Source of the DNA: CAZMGV01 sp964621525 [NCBI: uncultured bacterium]
Lineage (GTDB): Bacteria > JAGRBM01
Reading direction: 5' to 3'
Assembly: GCA_964621525.1 (NCBI GenBank)
Contig: CAZUMS010000002.1
Location: 200,827-264,826, forward strand
Length of the DNA: 64,000 nucleotides
Shown piece after piece: positions 19,528 through 28,937 of the stretch. Under the pieces are notes generated by a model that searched no databases, was not told the origin of the DNA, and saw only the letters and a list, made by a program, of their open reading frames with translations. Each line of letters opens with the position of its first letter. The stretch's first letter is position 1. Made by a program: the position numbers and the translations under genes.

Positions 19528-19594
19528 CTCGGATGGCGTCTTTCGTGGTATGCCGGGTCCTTTGCGGCTTCGGCCGGGAGGTTTGGGCAAGGAC

Positions 19595-20380
19595 ATGGGC
19601 GCGGATATCCGGGGGAAATGGGCGGTCGTTACGGGAGCGTCGAGTGGCATCGGCCGGGACATGGCGGAGCAGCTTGGGGCGAGGGGGATGAACGTCGCCG
19701 TCGTCGCTCGCCGCGAGGACCGGCTGAACGAGGTCGCCTCCGCGATCGCGAACAAGCACGGCGTGAAGACGAAGGTCATCGCGCTCGACCTCTCGAAGCC
19801 GGGCGCCGCCCCCGCGCTGAAGGAAAAACTGAAAGCTGACGGCATCGAGACCGAAGTGCTCGTGAACAACGCCGGGTTCGGCATCAAGGGAGATTTCGCG
19901 AAAACGCCCTGGCCGAAACTCGAGGAGATGCTGAACCTCAACCTCTCGAACCTCACGCACCTCACCCATGCTTTCCTTGAAGAGATGATCCCCCGCCGGT
20001 CGGGCCGCATCCTGCTCGTTTCCAGCATCGGCGCCTACCAGCCGACGCCGGGCTACGCCGCCTACGCGGCGACGAAAAGCTACGTGCTCAATTTCGGCGA
20101 GGCGCTGAGCTGGGAGCTGCGCGATACGGGCGTCACCTGCACGGTGCTCTCGCCCGGCGGCACGCGCACGGAGTTCTTCGAGGTCGCGGGACAGGAAGAG
20201 AACCTCCTCGTGGGTCTCGTCACCATGAGCAGCGCCCGTGTGGCGGAGCTGGGCCTCAAGGGGATGTTTCGCGGCGTTCCGAACGTCCTCCCCGGCTGGC
20301 GCAACTGGTGGACGGCTTTCTCCACCCGCTTCGTCCCGCGCCGTCTTCTGACCATCCTGGCCGACCTGATCATGCGGTAA
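19595..20380 (+). CDS. short-chain dehydrogenase/reductase
   Basis: NAD(P)-dependent oxidoreductase of the classical SDR type, 261 residues from the ATG at 19595; the frame is open upstream through the cyclase gene, which is not coding here. Motifs: TGASSGIG nucleotide-binding loop near the N terminus, ARRED after strand 2 (basic residues favour NADP), NNAG, the catalytic Ser in LLVSSIGAY and YAATK with the active Tyr and Lys. The PGGTRTEF segment follows as usual. It resembles the DltE/YqjQ-like group of SDRs; the substrate cannot be told. Confidence 0.88.
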   Translation: MGADIRGKWAVVTGASSGIGRDMAEQLGARGMNVAVVARREDRLNEVASAIANKHGVKTKVIALDLSKPGAAPALKEKLKADGIETEVLVNNAGFGIKGDFAKTPWPKLEEMLNLNLSNLTHLTHAFLEEMIPRRSGRILLVSSIGAYQPTPGYAAYAATKSYVLNFGEALSWELRDTGVTCTVLSPGGTRTEFFEVAGQEENLLVGLVTMSSARVAELGLKGMFRGVPNVLPGWRNWWTAFSTRFVPRRLLTILADLIMR

Positions 20381-20438
20381 CGCTTACAGCGGGCCGCTAA
20401 CTCACCGTTCTTCCTGCACGATTCCAGGTGTGACACTA

Positions 20439-20460
20439 CCTGACACAGGCCTGTGGCAGG
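20439..20460. promoter_or_regulatory. 22-bp imperfect palindrome, candidate operator
   Basis: CCTGACACAGG and CCTGTGGCAGG form an inverted repeat with one mismatch and no spacer, 80 bp upstream of the gp27-like gene. Uninterrupted two-fold symmetry of this length suits a dimeric repressor. No regulator is adjacent, so the partner is unknown. Confidence 0.35.
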
Positions 20461-20539
20461 CTGTTCTCCGTGGTGGAAATGGTTCCACGTCAGCCGCCGC
20501 TTTCCGCGGGGAAAGGGGCGATGGAGGGAGAACAGCATC

Positions 20540-21349
20540 ATGGCACGTCCCACGAAGGCAGGAGCCCTGCCGGAGGAGATCCGGCAGTGGCTGGAGCAGG
20601 AACTCGTGAGCCGGAAATTCACGGGCTACCGGGAACTCACGGCGGAGCTGAACCGGAAACTGGAGGAGGCGGGCGAAGCGGGCACGCTGAGCCGGGAGGC
20701 GGTGCGGCGCCACGCGGAGAAGTTCGGCGAGAAGCTGGAGTTCGAGCGCGAGATCGTCGCCCTCGCCCGGGAGCAGCTGGGCGAGGGGGGAGGGGGCCGT
20801 CCATCGCTCGAGCACATGCAGGCCGTGCTGGACGCGCTTCATGTCCTGACGTTCCGGAGCATGCTGGAGCTGAGGACCCGGGAGGCGGTGCCGGCCCGGG
20901 AGCTCGAACGGCTGCTCCGTACGGCGGAACGGACGCTGAAGTTCGAGATCGCGATCCGGTCGGCCGAGAGCAGCCGCCGGATGAGCGATTCGCTGGCCGT
21001 GGCGCGCGAGGCCCTGAACGAGATGAGCGAAAAACTTGAAGCCCGCGCCGCACTGGAGCGGGAGGCTGAACGTCTCCGGGCGCAGATCGCCGCCGGGGAA
21101 GCGGCCGAAAGGGCCGCGGCGGCGGCCCAGGCCCGGTCCGTCGAAGCTGCGGGGCCGGCACGCCCTGGCACGCTCCGGCACGAAACTCCTGCTGCGGCTC
21201 CGGTTTCCGCACCCTTCGGCACGGAAAAACACGGATCGACATGGAACCTCACCCGCCAGCAGCGCCGCTACCTGGAACGCGAACAGGCGAAGGCCGCCGA
21301 AAAGGCCGCGAGAGAGGCCCGGAGAACCGAAGAACAACGGGCGGCGTGA
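20540..21349 (+). CDS. Mu gp27-like (DUF3486) protein, solitary
   Basis: 269 residues from the ATG at 20540, which follows a strong GGAGGGAG ribosome site; the frame is open upstream but lacks a site. The N terminus, MARPTKAGALPEEIRQWL followed by a tyrosine-containing LTAELNRKLEEAG stretch and LSREAVRRHAEKF, matches the small helix-turn-helix-like start of the phage Mu gp27 family. The middle is a long charged helical region, and the C-terminal 90 residues are Ala/Glu/Arg-rich coiled coil ending in repeated KAA/REA. In Mu-like phages this gene lies among portal and terminase genes. None of those is present here, so it is either a phage relic or a domesticated gene. Family call by sequence pattern only. 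Confidence 0.7.
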   Translation: MARPTKAGALPEEIRQWLEQELVSRKFTGYRELTAELNRKLEEAGEAGTLSREAVRRHAEKFGEKLEFEREIVALAREQLGEGGGGRPSLEHMQAVLDALHVLTFRSMLELRTREAVPARELERLLRTAERTLKFEIAIRSAESSRRMSDSLAVAREALNEMSEKLEARAALEREAERLRAQIAAGEAAERAAAAAQARSVEAAGPARPGTLRHETPAAAPVSAPFGTEKHGSTWNLTRQQRRYLEREQAKAAEKAAREARRTEEQRAA

Positions 21350-21372
21350 GGGGGAAGAATCCCCGGCAGCGG

Positions 21373-22755
21373 TCAGGGCAGTTCGAGAAACCCGATATCC
21401 CGGCGGATGTCCAGCCCGTTGATGGCCGAACCGCCTGCGCCGAAGTCGAGCGCGACGCGGGTTCCGTCAGGGGACAGCAGCACAAACCGGAAGTTGCCGT
21501 CCCGGACCGGCATGGGGCCGGAGGTGTCCTCGCCCACGAGCGACACCCGGTCATACGACGAGCCGTTCCATCGGGCCCAGATGCCGGCAGAGTCCTTCGT
21601 GCCGGGAGCGCCGCTCCAGCGCCACAGGCCGTCAGCATCGCCCGGCAGCGGGCGGATCTCGGACTTTGCACCGGTCCTGAGGTTCGTCCGGAACAGCCGG
21701 AACCGGACGAAATCGGTGGAGCTGTGAACGGTCTCGTCCTTCGAGAGCCACTGCTCGAACCGCGTGCCGAGACCCTTCTTCGGCGGCGGAAGGCGAACGG
21801 CGGTGAGCGCCTTCGTATTCACGGCATAGAGCGAGTTCCCGAACGGCCGCCCCTTGTGGTCCCGGTCGAGCATGGCGAGAACGAGGTCGGACGTCCTCGG
21901 GCCTCCCCACAGCGCCATCCAGTCGAACTTCGCGATCCAGCCGGGGAGTTTTACCTTTTCGATCTTGCCGCTCACGGGATCGACGGACCAGGGCTTGCCG
22001 TCCTTGAGAATATAGAGCCGCTCTCCCGTCCCGCTCCAGGCGAAGTCCGTGACCCCTTCGGCGCCGAGCAGGAGCGGCGGGGGCGCGCCCTCCGTGCTGC
22101 CCGTCCGCCAGTTGAAAACCGTGAGTTCGAGCGGGAGTTCGCCGGGAGCGCCCGACAGGAGGGCGGCATAAGGGCCCTGTTCCGGACAGCGCAGGGAGCG
22201 CAGGTGGCGGCGGTCGAAACGGGTGGCGGTTTTGAGGGAACCATCCGGCTCCCGTACCACGACCTGCCCACGGGCGTAGCCAAGCGGGTGGACGGCAGAT
22301 TCGGAACCGTCGCCGCCCGGCTGTCCGCTTTCGAACGCCCGCCAGAAGGCGGCATCCGTGCCGGCGGCGTCGTAGTCGGCTTCCGACCGGATGAAGAGGA
22401 GCCGTCCGCCCTCTGCCCAGCAGGGCGTGTGGCTGAGGCCGTCGTCCGTCACGCGAATGAACCGGAGCGGTTCGGCTTTCGGCACAGGGGCCGGGCCCTC
22501 AGGATGGGTGAGATCGTCCGGCGAACCGCTGGAACGGAACGGCGTGCCGCTCGGAAGGTCCGGCAGGTCGGCCGGGTCCGGCGAGGTGTCGTGCTTTCCG
22601 CTCGGAAGGTCACGGGGGCTCTGCGCGGCTGCCCCGCCCGCCAGAAGCAGGAGAACGGGCAGGAGCGAGCGCACCACATGGGGAAACCGGTTCACGAAAG
22701 TCAGTGTAGCCGTTCGGATTCCGTACATCCGCAAGTTTTGCATCATGCGGTACAT
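21373..22755 (-). CDS. secreted protein, probable beta-propeller
   Basis: 460 residues; the true start may be one of three Met within the first ten codons. The N terminus has a signal peptide whose hydrophobic core is [14 protein letters not shown], with likely cleavage after AQS-like residues near 46. A Pro/Ser/Asp-rich linker follows (to about 90). The rest repeats short units such as [36 protein letters not shown] and [18 protein letters not shown], in the style of TolB/WD40-like propeller blades in which S-x-D-G or S-G-T-G turns precede a beta strand. Probably periplasmic or surface-located with a binding role. No enzyme motif seen. It is convergent with the gp27-like gene. Confidence 0.6.
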   Translation of the reverse strand: MYRMMQNLRMYGIRTATLTFVNRFPHVVRSLLPVLLLLAGGAAAQSPRDLPSGKHDTSPDPADLPDLPSGTPFRSSGSPDDLTHPEGPAPVPKAEPLRFIRVTDDGLSHTPCWAEGGRLLFIRSEADYDAAGTDAAFWRAFESGQPGGDGSESAVHPLGYARGQVVVREPDGSLKTATRFDRRHLRSLRCPEQGPYAALLSGAPGELPLELTVFNWRTGSTEGAPPPLLLGAEGVTDFAWSGTGERLYILKDGKPWSVDPVSGKIEKVKLPGWIAKFDWMALWGGPRTSDLVLAMLDRDHKGRPFGNSLYAVNTKALTAVRLPPPKKGLGTRFEQWLSKDETVHSSTDFVRFRLFRTNLRTGAKSEIRPLPGDADGLWRWSGAPGTKDSAGIWARWNGSSYDRVSLVGEDTSGPMPVRDGNFRFVLLSPDGTRVALDFGAGGSAINGLDIRRDIGFLELP

Positions 22756-22838
22756 CGTTAACTCGTGATAATTACTGGGATTTTATTTTTAACCCCGTGG
22801 CACGGGCCTTGAGCATCAGAGGAGGGAAGGAGTCTCTT

Positions 22839-24374
22839 ATGCTCGCCATGACCCGCAGTGCGACGGTCCTCGGAATCGATGCCCACCCTGTCAGTGTGGA
22901 GGTCGATCTCCAGCTCGGGGTGCCGAAGTTCTACACCGTGGGGCTCGCCGAAACCGCCGTCCGCGAGGGGGCTGAACGGGTCCGGGCCGCCATCAAGAAT
23001 TCCGGCTTCGATTTCCCCGGCCGGGTGGTGACGGTGAATCTCGCCCCGGCGGATATCCGCAAGGACGGCTCGGCGCTGGACCTCCCGATCGCCGTGGCGC
23101 TCCTTGCCGCCACCGGCCAGATGCCGGAGGACCGGCTGCCGGGCCTGCTGTTCATCGGCGAGCTGTCGCTGGACGGCGCGCTTCGTCCGGTGCGGGGCGC
23201 GCTCTCGGTGGCCGCTCTTGCGGCGAAGCTGAAGTGCCGGGCACTCGTCGTACCCAAGGACAACGCCCCAGAGGCATCCGTCGTTCGCGGTATCACTGTG
23301 ATTCCCGTGGAGTCCCTCGCCGAGGTCGCCCGCTTTGTGTCGGGCGAAATCCAGATCCCGCCCGCGCAGCCTGAACCAGAACCCCCCGCCGCACCGCTGG
23401 CCCAGGTGGACCTCCAGGACATCAAGGGACAGGAGCACGCCAAGCGCGCCCTCGAGGTCGCCGCCGCCGGAGGGCACAACATCCTGCTCATCGGCCCGCC
23501 GGGGGCGGGCAAGACGATGCTCGCCCGGAGGCTCCCGACGGTTCTGCCGCCGCTCAACTTCGACGAGGCGCTGGAGACGTCCAAGGTCCATTCCGTTCTG
23601 GGTCTGCTTCCGCGCCGGGGCGGGCTCCTCAGGGAGCGGCCGTTCCGGGCGCCGCACCATACGCTCTCGGACGCGGGGCTCATCGGCGGCGGAGCGATCC
23701 CCAAGCCCGGCGAGGTGTCGCTCGCGACGAACGGGGTGCTCTTCCTCGATGAACTTCCGGAGTTTCAGCGGAACGTCCTCGAAGTGCTGCGCCAGCCCCT
23801 TGAGGACGGACAGGTGACGATCTCGCGGGCGGCGGTCTCGCTCACCTATCCATCGAGATTCATGCTCGTCGCGGCCATGAACCCGTGCCCCTGCGGCTAT
23901 CTCGGGGACGCTTACCACGAGTGCACCTGCACGGTGGAGCAGATCCGCCGCTACCGGTCGAGGATCTCGGGCCCTCTGCTGGACCGCATCGATATCCAGG
24001 TGGAGGTCGGCGCCGTGCGCTACCGGGATCTTGCCGATACGCGCCGCGGGGAGGATTCGGCTACGGTCAGGAAGCGCGTCGTCACCGCGCGGGAACTCCA
24101 GGGCCGCCGGTTCCAGAAGAGCGGCCTCCATACGAACGCCCGCATGACGCCGGCGCTCCGGCGCGAGCATTGCGCCCTCGACAAGGAGGCCGAGCGGCTG
24201 CTGGAGCGGGTCGTGGACCGGCTGGGCCTGTCGGCCCGGGCGTATGACCGGATCGTGAAGGTGGGCCGTACCATCGCCGATCTCGACGGGGCGGCAGTAA
24301 TCGGGGCGGCGCACCTTGCCGAGGCGGTGCAGTACCGCTCGCTCGACCGTCCGCTCCGTCAGGAGGCGGCGTAA
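22839..24374 (+). CDS. comM: YifB/ComM-family Mg-chelatase-like AAA+ ATPase
   Basis: 511 residues from the ATG at 22839, preceded by GGAGGGAAGGAG. The N-terminal domain (about 1-180) has the Lon-protease-like fold seen in this family ([29 protein letters not shown]). The ATPase domain shows Walker [11 protein letters not shown], Walker B VLFLDEL, sensor-type [10 protein letters not shown] and the zinc-binding Cys set PCPCGY plus CTCT. The C-terminal Mg-chelatase domain contains [19 protein letters not shown]. ComM is a hexameric helicase that promotes branch migration during natural transformation; the family is also common in species not known to be transformable. Length is standard. Confidence 0.94.
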   Translation: MLAMTRSATVLGIDAHPVSVEVDLQLGVPKFYTVGLAETAVREGAERVRAAIKNSGFDFPGRVVTVNLAPADIRKDGSALDLPIAVALLAATGQMPEDRLPGLLFIGELSLDGALRPVRGALSVAALAAKLKCRALVVPKDNAPEASVVRGITVIPVESLAEVARFVSGEIQIPPAQPEPEPPAAPLAQVDLQDIKGQEHAKRALEVAAAGGHNILLIGPPGAGKTMLARRLPTVLPPLNFDEALETSKVHSVLGLLPRRGGLLRERPFRAPHHTLSDAGLIGGGAIPKPGEVSLATNGVLFLDELPEFQRNVLEVLRQPLEDGQVTISRAAVSLTYPSRFMLVAAMNPCPCGYLGDAYHECTCTVEQIRRYRSRISGPLLDRIDIQVEVGAVRYRDLADTRRGEDSATVRKRVVTARELQGRRFQKSGLHTNARMTPALRREHCALDKEAERLLERVVDRLGLSARAYDRIVKVGRTIADLDGAAVIGAAHLAEAVQYRSLDRPLRQEAA

Positions 24375-24397
24375 CCATCAGAAAGGAAGAAGCGACG

Positions 24398-24877
24398 TCA
24401 CATGGTCGAAGCGGGCAGCTTGTTGCGGCTTCCGCCGAGCCACCAGGTCAGCTTGCCGGACCAGACGTTGAGAAAATTGCTGCGGCTGAGGAACGGGAAC
24501 AGGGGCTTCCGGCGCACGCCCATCTTCCAGGCGAGCCGGTTCAGTTCCTTGTTGTCGGTATGGTACCCGAGTCCTTCCCGCAGGGCCGAGACGGCTCGCT
24601 CGCGGTCGCCGGTCTCGAGGCAGGCGGTAACGAAATTGGCGACGAGCGCCGGCTGCTGGACCCCGGCGGTAGCGGCCTTTTCGCACATGCGGAGGCCCTC
24701 GCTGACATCGGCGGCGGTGAGCACCATCGTGAGACCGAGATAGGAGTATACCAGCGCATCCTTGGGATAGTTCTGGTGAAGCTGACGGAGAATCTTCAAC
24801 GCGTCATAGGCATGACCCGTGCGTATATAACGCACGGCGGTCTGGATACGGTCGTGCTTATCTCGCAGAGCGTCCAT
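24398..24877 (-). CDS. TPR-repeat protein
   Basis: 159 residues from the ATG at 24877; the frame is open for 21 codons further but with no better start. Helical repeats of about 34 residues are visible: YIRTGHAYDALKILRQLHQ, then DALVYSYLGLTMVLT, then PALVANFVTACLETGDRERA, then EGLGYHTDNKELNRLAWKMG. They fit the TPR spacing of Leu/Ala/Gly positions. The C terminus is basic and aromatic (FPFLSRSNFLNVWSGKLTWW) and could touch a membrane. Function unknown; probably a scaffolding or assembly factor. It is convergent with comM. Confidence 0.65.
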   Translation of the reverse strand: MDALRDKHDRIQTAVRYIRTGHAYDALKILRQLHQNYPKDALVYSYLGLTMVLTAADVSEGLRMCEKAATAGVQQPALVANFVTACLETGDRERAVSALREGLGYHTDNKELNRLAWKMGVRRKPLFPFLSRSNFLNVWSGKLTWWLGGSRNKLPASTM

Positions 24878-25023
24878 CGGCGTCTCTTCTCCCCCGGTCT
24901 CTTGTGGGATTATTATTCGGCTGCCCGGAGATGGAATCAACCGGATTTACCGGAGTTAATTTGTGCCTGTCACAGTGCGGCATGTACCGATAGAGGCAGG
25001 GCTGCCGGGAGTCTTGAGAAAAC

Positions 25024-25497
25024 ATGGACAAAGTCACGCCATTCATGTGGTTCAACGACAATGCCGAAGCAGCGGTGAATCTTTACATGTCGCTCTTTCC
25101 GGATTCGAGGATCCTGGAGGTGACCCGGTATGGGCAGGGTGCGCCTTTCCCCGAAGGCACGGCTATGACCGTAACCTTTCAGCTTGCGGGCCGGGAGTTG
25201 ATCGCCCTGAACGGCGGCCCTTATTATCAGCTGAACGAGGCGTTTTCGCTCTCGGTGAGTTGCGACAGCCAGGAAGAAGTCGACCGCCTCTGGGAAAAGC
25301 TGGGAGAGGGGGGCAGCTATCAGCAGTGCGGCTGGCTGAAGGACCGGTTCGGGCTTTCGTGGCAGATCGTTCCCCGGGTGCTGATCGAACTGCTCCGGGA
25401 TCCTGACCGGGCGAAAGCGCAACGGGTGACGGAGGCGATGCTGAAAATGGTGAAGCTGGATATCGGGGAGCTGAAACGCGCCGCTGCATGCAACTGA
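25024..25497 (+). CDS. VOC-superfamily (PhnB-like) protein
   Basis: 157 residues. The start MDKVTPFMWFNDNAEAAVN is typical of the PhnB/3-demethylubiquinone-methyltransferase-named branch of the vicinal-oxygen-chelate fold. YMSLFPDSRI, GTAMTVTFQLAGRELIALNGG and QQCGWLKDRFGLSWQIVP are the usual conserved blocks. The name of the family is historical; the reaction is not known and the metal ligands are not all evident. Same direction as the SRPBCC gene 37 bp downstream. Confidence 0.85.
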   Translation: MDKVTPFMWFNDNAEAAVNLYMSLFPDSRILEVTRYGQGAPFPEGTAMTVTFQLAGRELIALNGGPYYQLNEAFSLSVSCDSQEEVDRLWEKLGEGGSYQQCGWLKDRFGLSWQIVPRVLIELLRDPDRAKAQRVTEAMLKMVKLDIGELKRAAACN

Positions 25498-25534
25498 CCG
25501 GGGACGAGATACCGGAACTGGACGGGAGAAGAGA

Positions 25535-26104
25535 ATGAGTGAAACGGCAGAAGGTCAATCGAAACTCTGGGTATATGTGGCGGGTGCTATTGCGGCCGTT
25601 ATTGCCGGAATTTGTGTCGCGGCATCGTTTCAACCGGAAGATTTCCGCATTGTCCGGTCGGCGACGGTGAAGGCCCCGGCCCCGGCGGTATTCGAACAGG
25701 TGAACAATCTGAGAAACTGGGACAGCTGGTCGCCCTGGGCCCGGCTGGACCCGTCGATGAAAAAGACCTTTACGGGACCGGAGGCCGGAGCAGGGGCCAG
25801 CTATTCATGGTCGGGTAACAGCGATGTGGGCGAAGGCCGCATGACCATCACGGAAAGCCGTCCGGGAGAGCTTGTGGCGATGAAACTTGAGTTCCTGAAG
25901 CCCTTCGAGGCGACCAATACGGCAGAGTTCACGTTTCAGTCCGATGGGGAGAAGACCACCGTCGCCTGGGCGATGTCCGGAAAGAACAGCTTCATGGGCA
26001 AGGTGTTCAGCCTGCTGATGAACATGGACAAGATGGTTGGCGGGGATTTCGAGAAAGGGCTCGCCAGCCTGAAGGCGATCGTGGAGAAACCATCCGTGCC
26101 GTGA
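25535..26104 (+). CDS. SRPBCC-fold protein with N-terminal membrane anchor
   Basis: 189 residues. A single hydrophobic helix (about residues 9-30, VYVAGAIAAVIAGICVAASF) is followed by a polyketide-cyclase/START-like domain: FRIVRSATVKAPAPAVFEQVNN, LRNWDSWSPWARLDP, then strands GEGRMTITESRPGELVAMKLEF and FTFQSDGEKTTVAWAMSGK. Such proteins bind hydrophobic ligands in a deep cavity. Role unknown; it lies between VOC and GFA genes in the same direction. Confidence 0.85.
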   Translation: MSETAEGQSKLWVYVAGAIAAVIAGICVAASFQPEDFRIVRSATVKAPAPAVFEQVNNLRNWDSWSPWARLDPSMKKTFTGPEAGAGASYSWSGNSDVGEGRMTITESRPGELVAMKLEFLKPFEATNTAEFTFQSDGEKTTVAWAMSGKNSFMGKVFSLLMNMDKMVGGDFEKGLASLKAIVEKPSVP

Positions 26105-26153
26105 GGCAGGGTGGGATATTTGCCCGCCAGAGAAAACAGTCAGGGAGGATTCC

Positions 26154-26504
26154 ATGGCAAAGCAGACAGGCGGATGTCATTGCGGAGCGGTCCGCTTCGA
26201 GGTCGAGGGCGACCTTTCAAAGGTGATCGAGTGTAACTGCTCGATTTGCTCAAAGACGGGGACGTTGCTCGCCTTCGTTCCGGCGGCACAGTTCAGGCTC
26301 CTCTCCGGTGATGACTGCCTGTCGGACTATCAGTTCAACCGGAAGGTGATCCACCATCTGTTCTGCCGGAACTGCGGCGTCCGTCCATTCGCCAGGGGAA
26401 TCGGCCCCGGAGGACAGGAGATGCGGGCGATTAACGTCCGGTGCCTCGATGGCTTCGACCCTGTAAACTTCACGGTCACGCAGTTCGACGGCAAAAGCCT
26501 GTGA
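26154..26504 (+). CDS. GFA-family zinc protein
   Basis: 116 residues of the glutathione-dependent formaldehyde-activating (GFA/CENP-V) fold. Zinc ligands are visible: GGCHCGAVRFEV, then ECNCSICSKTG (CxxC) and HHLFCRNCGVRPF. The start ATG at 26154 follows GGGAGGA. The original enzymatic claim for the family is disputed, so only the fold is secure. It is 105 bp upstream of ada on the same strand, which makes a link with one-carbon or alkylation stress conceivable but unproven. Confidence 0.9.
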   Translation: MAKQTGGCHCGAVRFEVEGDLSKVIECNCSICSKTGTLLAFVPAAQFRLLSGDDCLSDYQFNRKVIHHLFCRNCGVRPFARGIGPGGQEMRAINVRCLDGFDPVNFTVTQFDGKSL

Positions 26505-26608
26505 ACCCGGGGCCGCCGGAATTCAGCCGCAAGAACCGGAGTGTGCGGCTCCGCAGGCGGGAGTATGGTCATCCTCGTGAAGGGCGAACCGTTCGAGGAG
26601 TGCCGTGA

Positions 26609-27682
26609 ATGCAAGCTGTAAGAATAGTGGACCAGTCCGATTCCCGCTGGCAGGCCCTTGCCGATCGTGACCGGGCCGCCGACGGCCGGTTCGTCTATGC
26701 GGTGAGAACGACCGGTGTCTATTGCCGCCCATCGTGCGGAGCGCGCCGTCCGAGACCCGAGAACGTACGCTTCTACCGGACGGGTTCAGACGCCGAACGG
26801 GCGGGCTTCCGGGCCTGCCGGCGCTGCCGTCCGGACCGTGAGCCTGAGGGTTCCCGTCAGGATGCCGTCATTGCCGGCCTCTGCCGCTACCTTGAAAGCA
26901 GCGGCGAAATGCCCTCCCTGGAAGCCCTCGCTACGCGGGCGGGCATGAGCCCGTGGCAGCTTCACCGGGTATTCAAGGCCGCGACCGGTCTCACGCCAAG
27001 GGCTTATGCCGCAAGCTGCCGCGAGGGGCGGATGCGCTCGGCCCTGCGGCGCGGGACGTCCGTTACCCGTGCAGTGTACGAGGCGGGTTATGGCTCAGGC
27101 AGCCGGTTCTATGAATACTCGGACGCGATGCTCGGCATGACGCCGCAGAGGTTCCGGAGCGGGGGGAGCGGCGAGACGATCCGTTATGCTCTCGGCCGGT
27201 GTTCACTCGGCCATCTGCTGGTCGCCGGGGCGGGCCGGGGGATTTGCGCCGTTGCACTCGGGGACAGTCCCGCGGTACTGGTGAAAGAACTCCGTTCGAG
27301 GTTTCCGGAGGCGGAAATAGAGAAGGCAGGGGAAGGCTTCGCCGGAACTGTGGCCGAGGTGATCCGTTCCATCGAGACGCCCGGCCGGGGGGCCGGCCTG
27401 CCTCTCGACCTCAGGGGGACCGTTTTCCAGCGGCGGGTGTGGGAAGAGCTTCGCCGGATTCCACCGGGCGAGACGGCGAGTTACGGTGAACTGGCCCGGC
27501 GCCTCAAGGCCCCTCGCTCCATCCGGGCAGTCGCCGCCGCCTGCGCGGCAAACCCGGTTGCGGTGCTCGTGCCGTGTCACCGGGCGGTTCGCTCGGATGG
27601 CAGCCTTGCCGGCTACCGGTGGGGGCTTGAACGAAAGCGGAAGCTGCTCGCGGCCGAGGGACGCAAGCGGAAGCGGGGCTGA
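26609..27682 (+). CDS. ada: bifunctional Ada: alkyl-DNA repair and transcription regulator
   Basis: 357 residues with the full three-part architecture. N-terminal Ada zinc domain (about 10-85): TTGVYCRPSCGARRPRPENVRFY and ACRRCRP supply four Cys, including the methylphosphotriester acceptor. AraC-type HTH (about 90-185): MSPWQLHRVFKAATGLTPR and the second helix unit TRAVYEAGYGSGSRFYE. O6-methylguanine methyltransferase domain (about 190-350): the active site PCHRAV and the DNA-binding RAVAAACAANP. It repairs methylated DNA and, once self-methylated, activates its own regulon. Start ATG at 26609. The neighbouring tRNA-Asn is on the opposite strand 17 bp beyond the stop. Confidence 0.96.
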   Translation: MQAVRIVDQSDSRWQALADRDRAADGRFVYAVRTTGVYCRPSCGARRPRPENVRFYRTGSDAERAGFRACRRCRPDREPEGSRQDAVIAGLCRYLESSGEMPSLEALATRAGMSPWQLHRVFKAATGLTPRAYAASCREGRMRSALRRGTSVTRAVYEAGYGSGSRFYEYSDAMLGMTPQRFRSGGSGETIRYALGRCSLGHLLVAGAGRGICAVALGDSPAVLVKELRSRFPEAEIEKAGEGFAGTVAEVIRSIETPGRGAGLPLDLRGTVFQRRVWEELRRIPPGETASYGELARRLKAPRSIRAVAAACAANPVAVLVPCHRAVRSDGSLAGYRWGLERKRKLLAAEGRKRKRG

Positions 27683-27699
27683 TCCTGAAAGGAAATGAG

Positions 27700-27775
27700 T
27701 GGCTCCGGTGCCTGGGCTCGAACCAGGGACGGGCGGATTAACAGTCCGCTGCTCTACCAACTGAGCTACACCGGA
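27700..27775 (-). tRNA. tRNA-Asn (GTT)
   Basis: Read on the minus strand the gene begins TCCGGTGTAGCTCAGTTGG at 27775. It has a GTT anticodon in CTGTTAATC, a GGTTCGAG T-loop, and a 7-bp acceptor stem TCCGGTG/CACCGGA with discriminator G at 27703. The terminal CCA is encoded (27700-27702). All arms pair as expected. Confidence 0.97.
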
Positions 27776-27950
27776 GTAGCCGGATGCTCCCGGAAACCGG
27801 GATGGCTGAGGCCGTCTCTAGTAGCCAGAAGACGGGGGCAGGGCAAGAGGGGTCTCGGGGGAATTTTTCCTCTGGATACGCCCGTTTCCCGTGGTTACGA
27901 TCCGCCCCGTCCGGCGCGGGACCGCCGCCGCCAGAAGGGGCCTTTGAGAC

Positions 27951-28925
27951 GTGAAAGCCTGGCAAGTGACCAAATGGTGTGAGCCGTCGGAGATGAAACT
28001 CGTGGACATTCCCCCGCCCAGCCCCGGTGCGGGTGAAGTCCGCATCCGGAACGGCGCTGCCGCACTTAATTTCTTCGACATTCTCCAGGTGCAGGGGAAA
28101 TACCAGCAGAAACCGCCGTTCCCGTTCACGCCGGGCGGTGAGGTGGCGGGCACTGTCGAGGCGCTGGGGCCCGGCGTCTCTTCGCTCAAGGTTGGCGACC
28201 GGGTGATGGCGATGGTGAATACCGGGGGGTATGCCGAAAGCACGGTCGCCTACGCCGATGCCTGCTACCGGATTCCGGACAAGATGAGCTTCGTCGAGGC
28301 GGCGGCCATGCCGATCGTCTATCAGACCTCCTATTTCGGCCTGCGCTACCGGGGCCAGCTGAAAGCGGGCGAGTGGCTGCTTGTTCATGCCGCCGCAGGC
28401 GGGGTCGGTTCGGCGGCCGTGCAGATCGGCAAGGCCATGGGCGCGAAGGTGATCGCCTGCGTGGGCGGAGAGGACAAGTTCCCTTTCTGCCGCGAACAGG
28501 GGGCGGACTTCGTGCTCGACTATAAACAGGCGGGCTGGGTCGACAAGGTGAAGGAAATCACCAGCGGCCGTGGTGCGGACGTGATCTACGACCCGGTAGG
28601 CGGCGATATCTTCACGGCCTCGACCCGGTGCATCGCCTTCGAAGGCCGCCTTCTCGTGATCGGCTTCGCGAGCGGGAAGATCCCCTCCATCGAGGCAAAC
28701 CGGATCCTTCTCAAGAACATCGCCATCGTCGGCCTTCACTGGGGCGAATACCGCAAGCACAACACCCGGCTTGTCGCCGAGGCCCAAGCCGATCTGTTCA
28801 GGATGTATACCGAGAAGAAGATCCGCCCCGTCGTCCAGAAGAGCTACACGCTGGATACGGCCATCGAGGGGATGACGGATCTGGCTGAGCGGAGGGTGCT
28901 CGGCAAGAGCGTGATCGCGTTCTGA
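27951..28925 (+). CDS. zinc-independent NADPH:quinone oxidoreductase (MDR family)
   Basis: 324 residues, GTG start at 27951 with AAGGGG upstream. The N-terminal GroES-like domain has PSPGAGEVRIRNGAAALNFFD and PFTPGGEVAGTVEALG. The Rossmann part shows HAAAGGVGSAAVQIGKAMGA, and GADVIYDPVGGD follows. The catalytic and structural zinc Cys sets of alcohol dehydrogenases are absent, as in the quinone-reductase branch. Probably reduces quinones or enoyl compounds with NADPH in the cytoplasm. Confidence 0.9.
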   Translation: MKAWQVTKWCEPSEMKLVDIPPPSPGAGEVRIRNGAAALNFFDILQVQGKYQQKPPFPFTPGGEVAGTVEALGPGVSSLKVGDRVMAMVNTGGYAESTVAYADACYRIPDKMSFVEAAAMPIVYQTSYFGLRYRGQLKAGEWLLVHAAAGGVGSAAVQIGKAMGAKVIACVGGEDKFPFCREQGADFVLDYKQAGWVDKVKEITSGRGADVIYDPVGGDIFTASTRCIAFEGRLLVIGFASGKIPSIEANRILLKNIAIVGLHWGEYRKHNTRLVAEAQADLFRMYTEKKIRPVVQKSYTLDTAIEGMTDLAERRVLGKSVIAF

Positions 28926-28937
28926 CGGAAGCCGGGG

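Noticed and set aside
19217-19594. Upstream extension of the short-chain dehydrogenase through the cyclase gene
   Set aside because: Different frame of a certain gene; SDR motif starts right after the ATG at 19595.
20453-20539. Upstream extension of the gp27-like gene by 29 codons
   Set aside because: The extension is Trp/Arg-rich without a ribosome site; the ATG at 20540 follows GGAGGGAG and begins the family motif.
27786-27802. Small hairpin TCCCGG-AAA-CCGGGA as tRNA terminator
   Set aside because: It lies on the 5' side of the tRNA and has no T-run.
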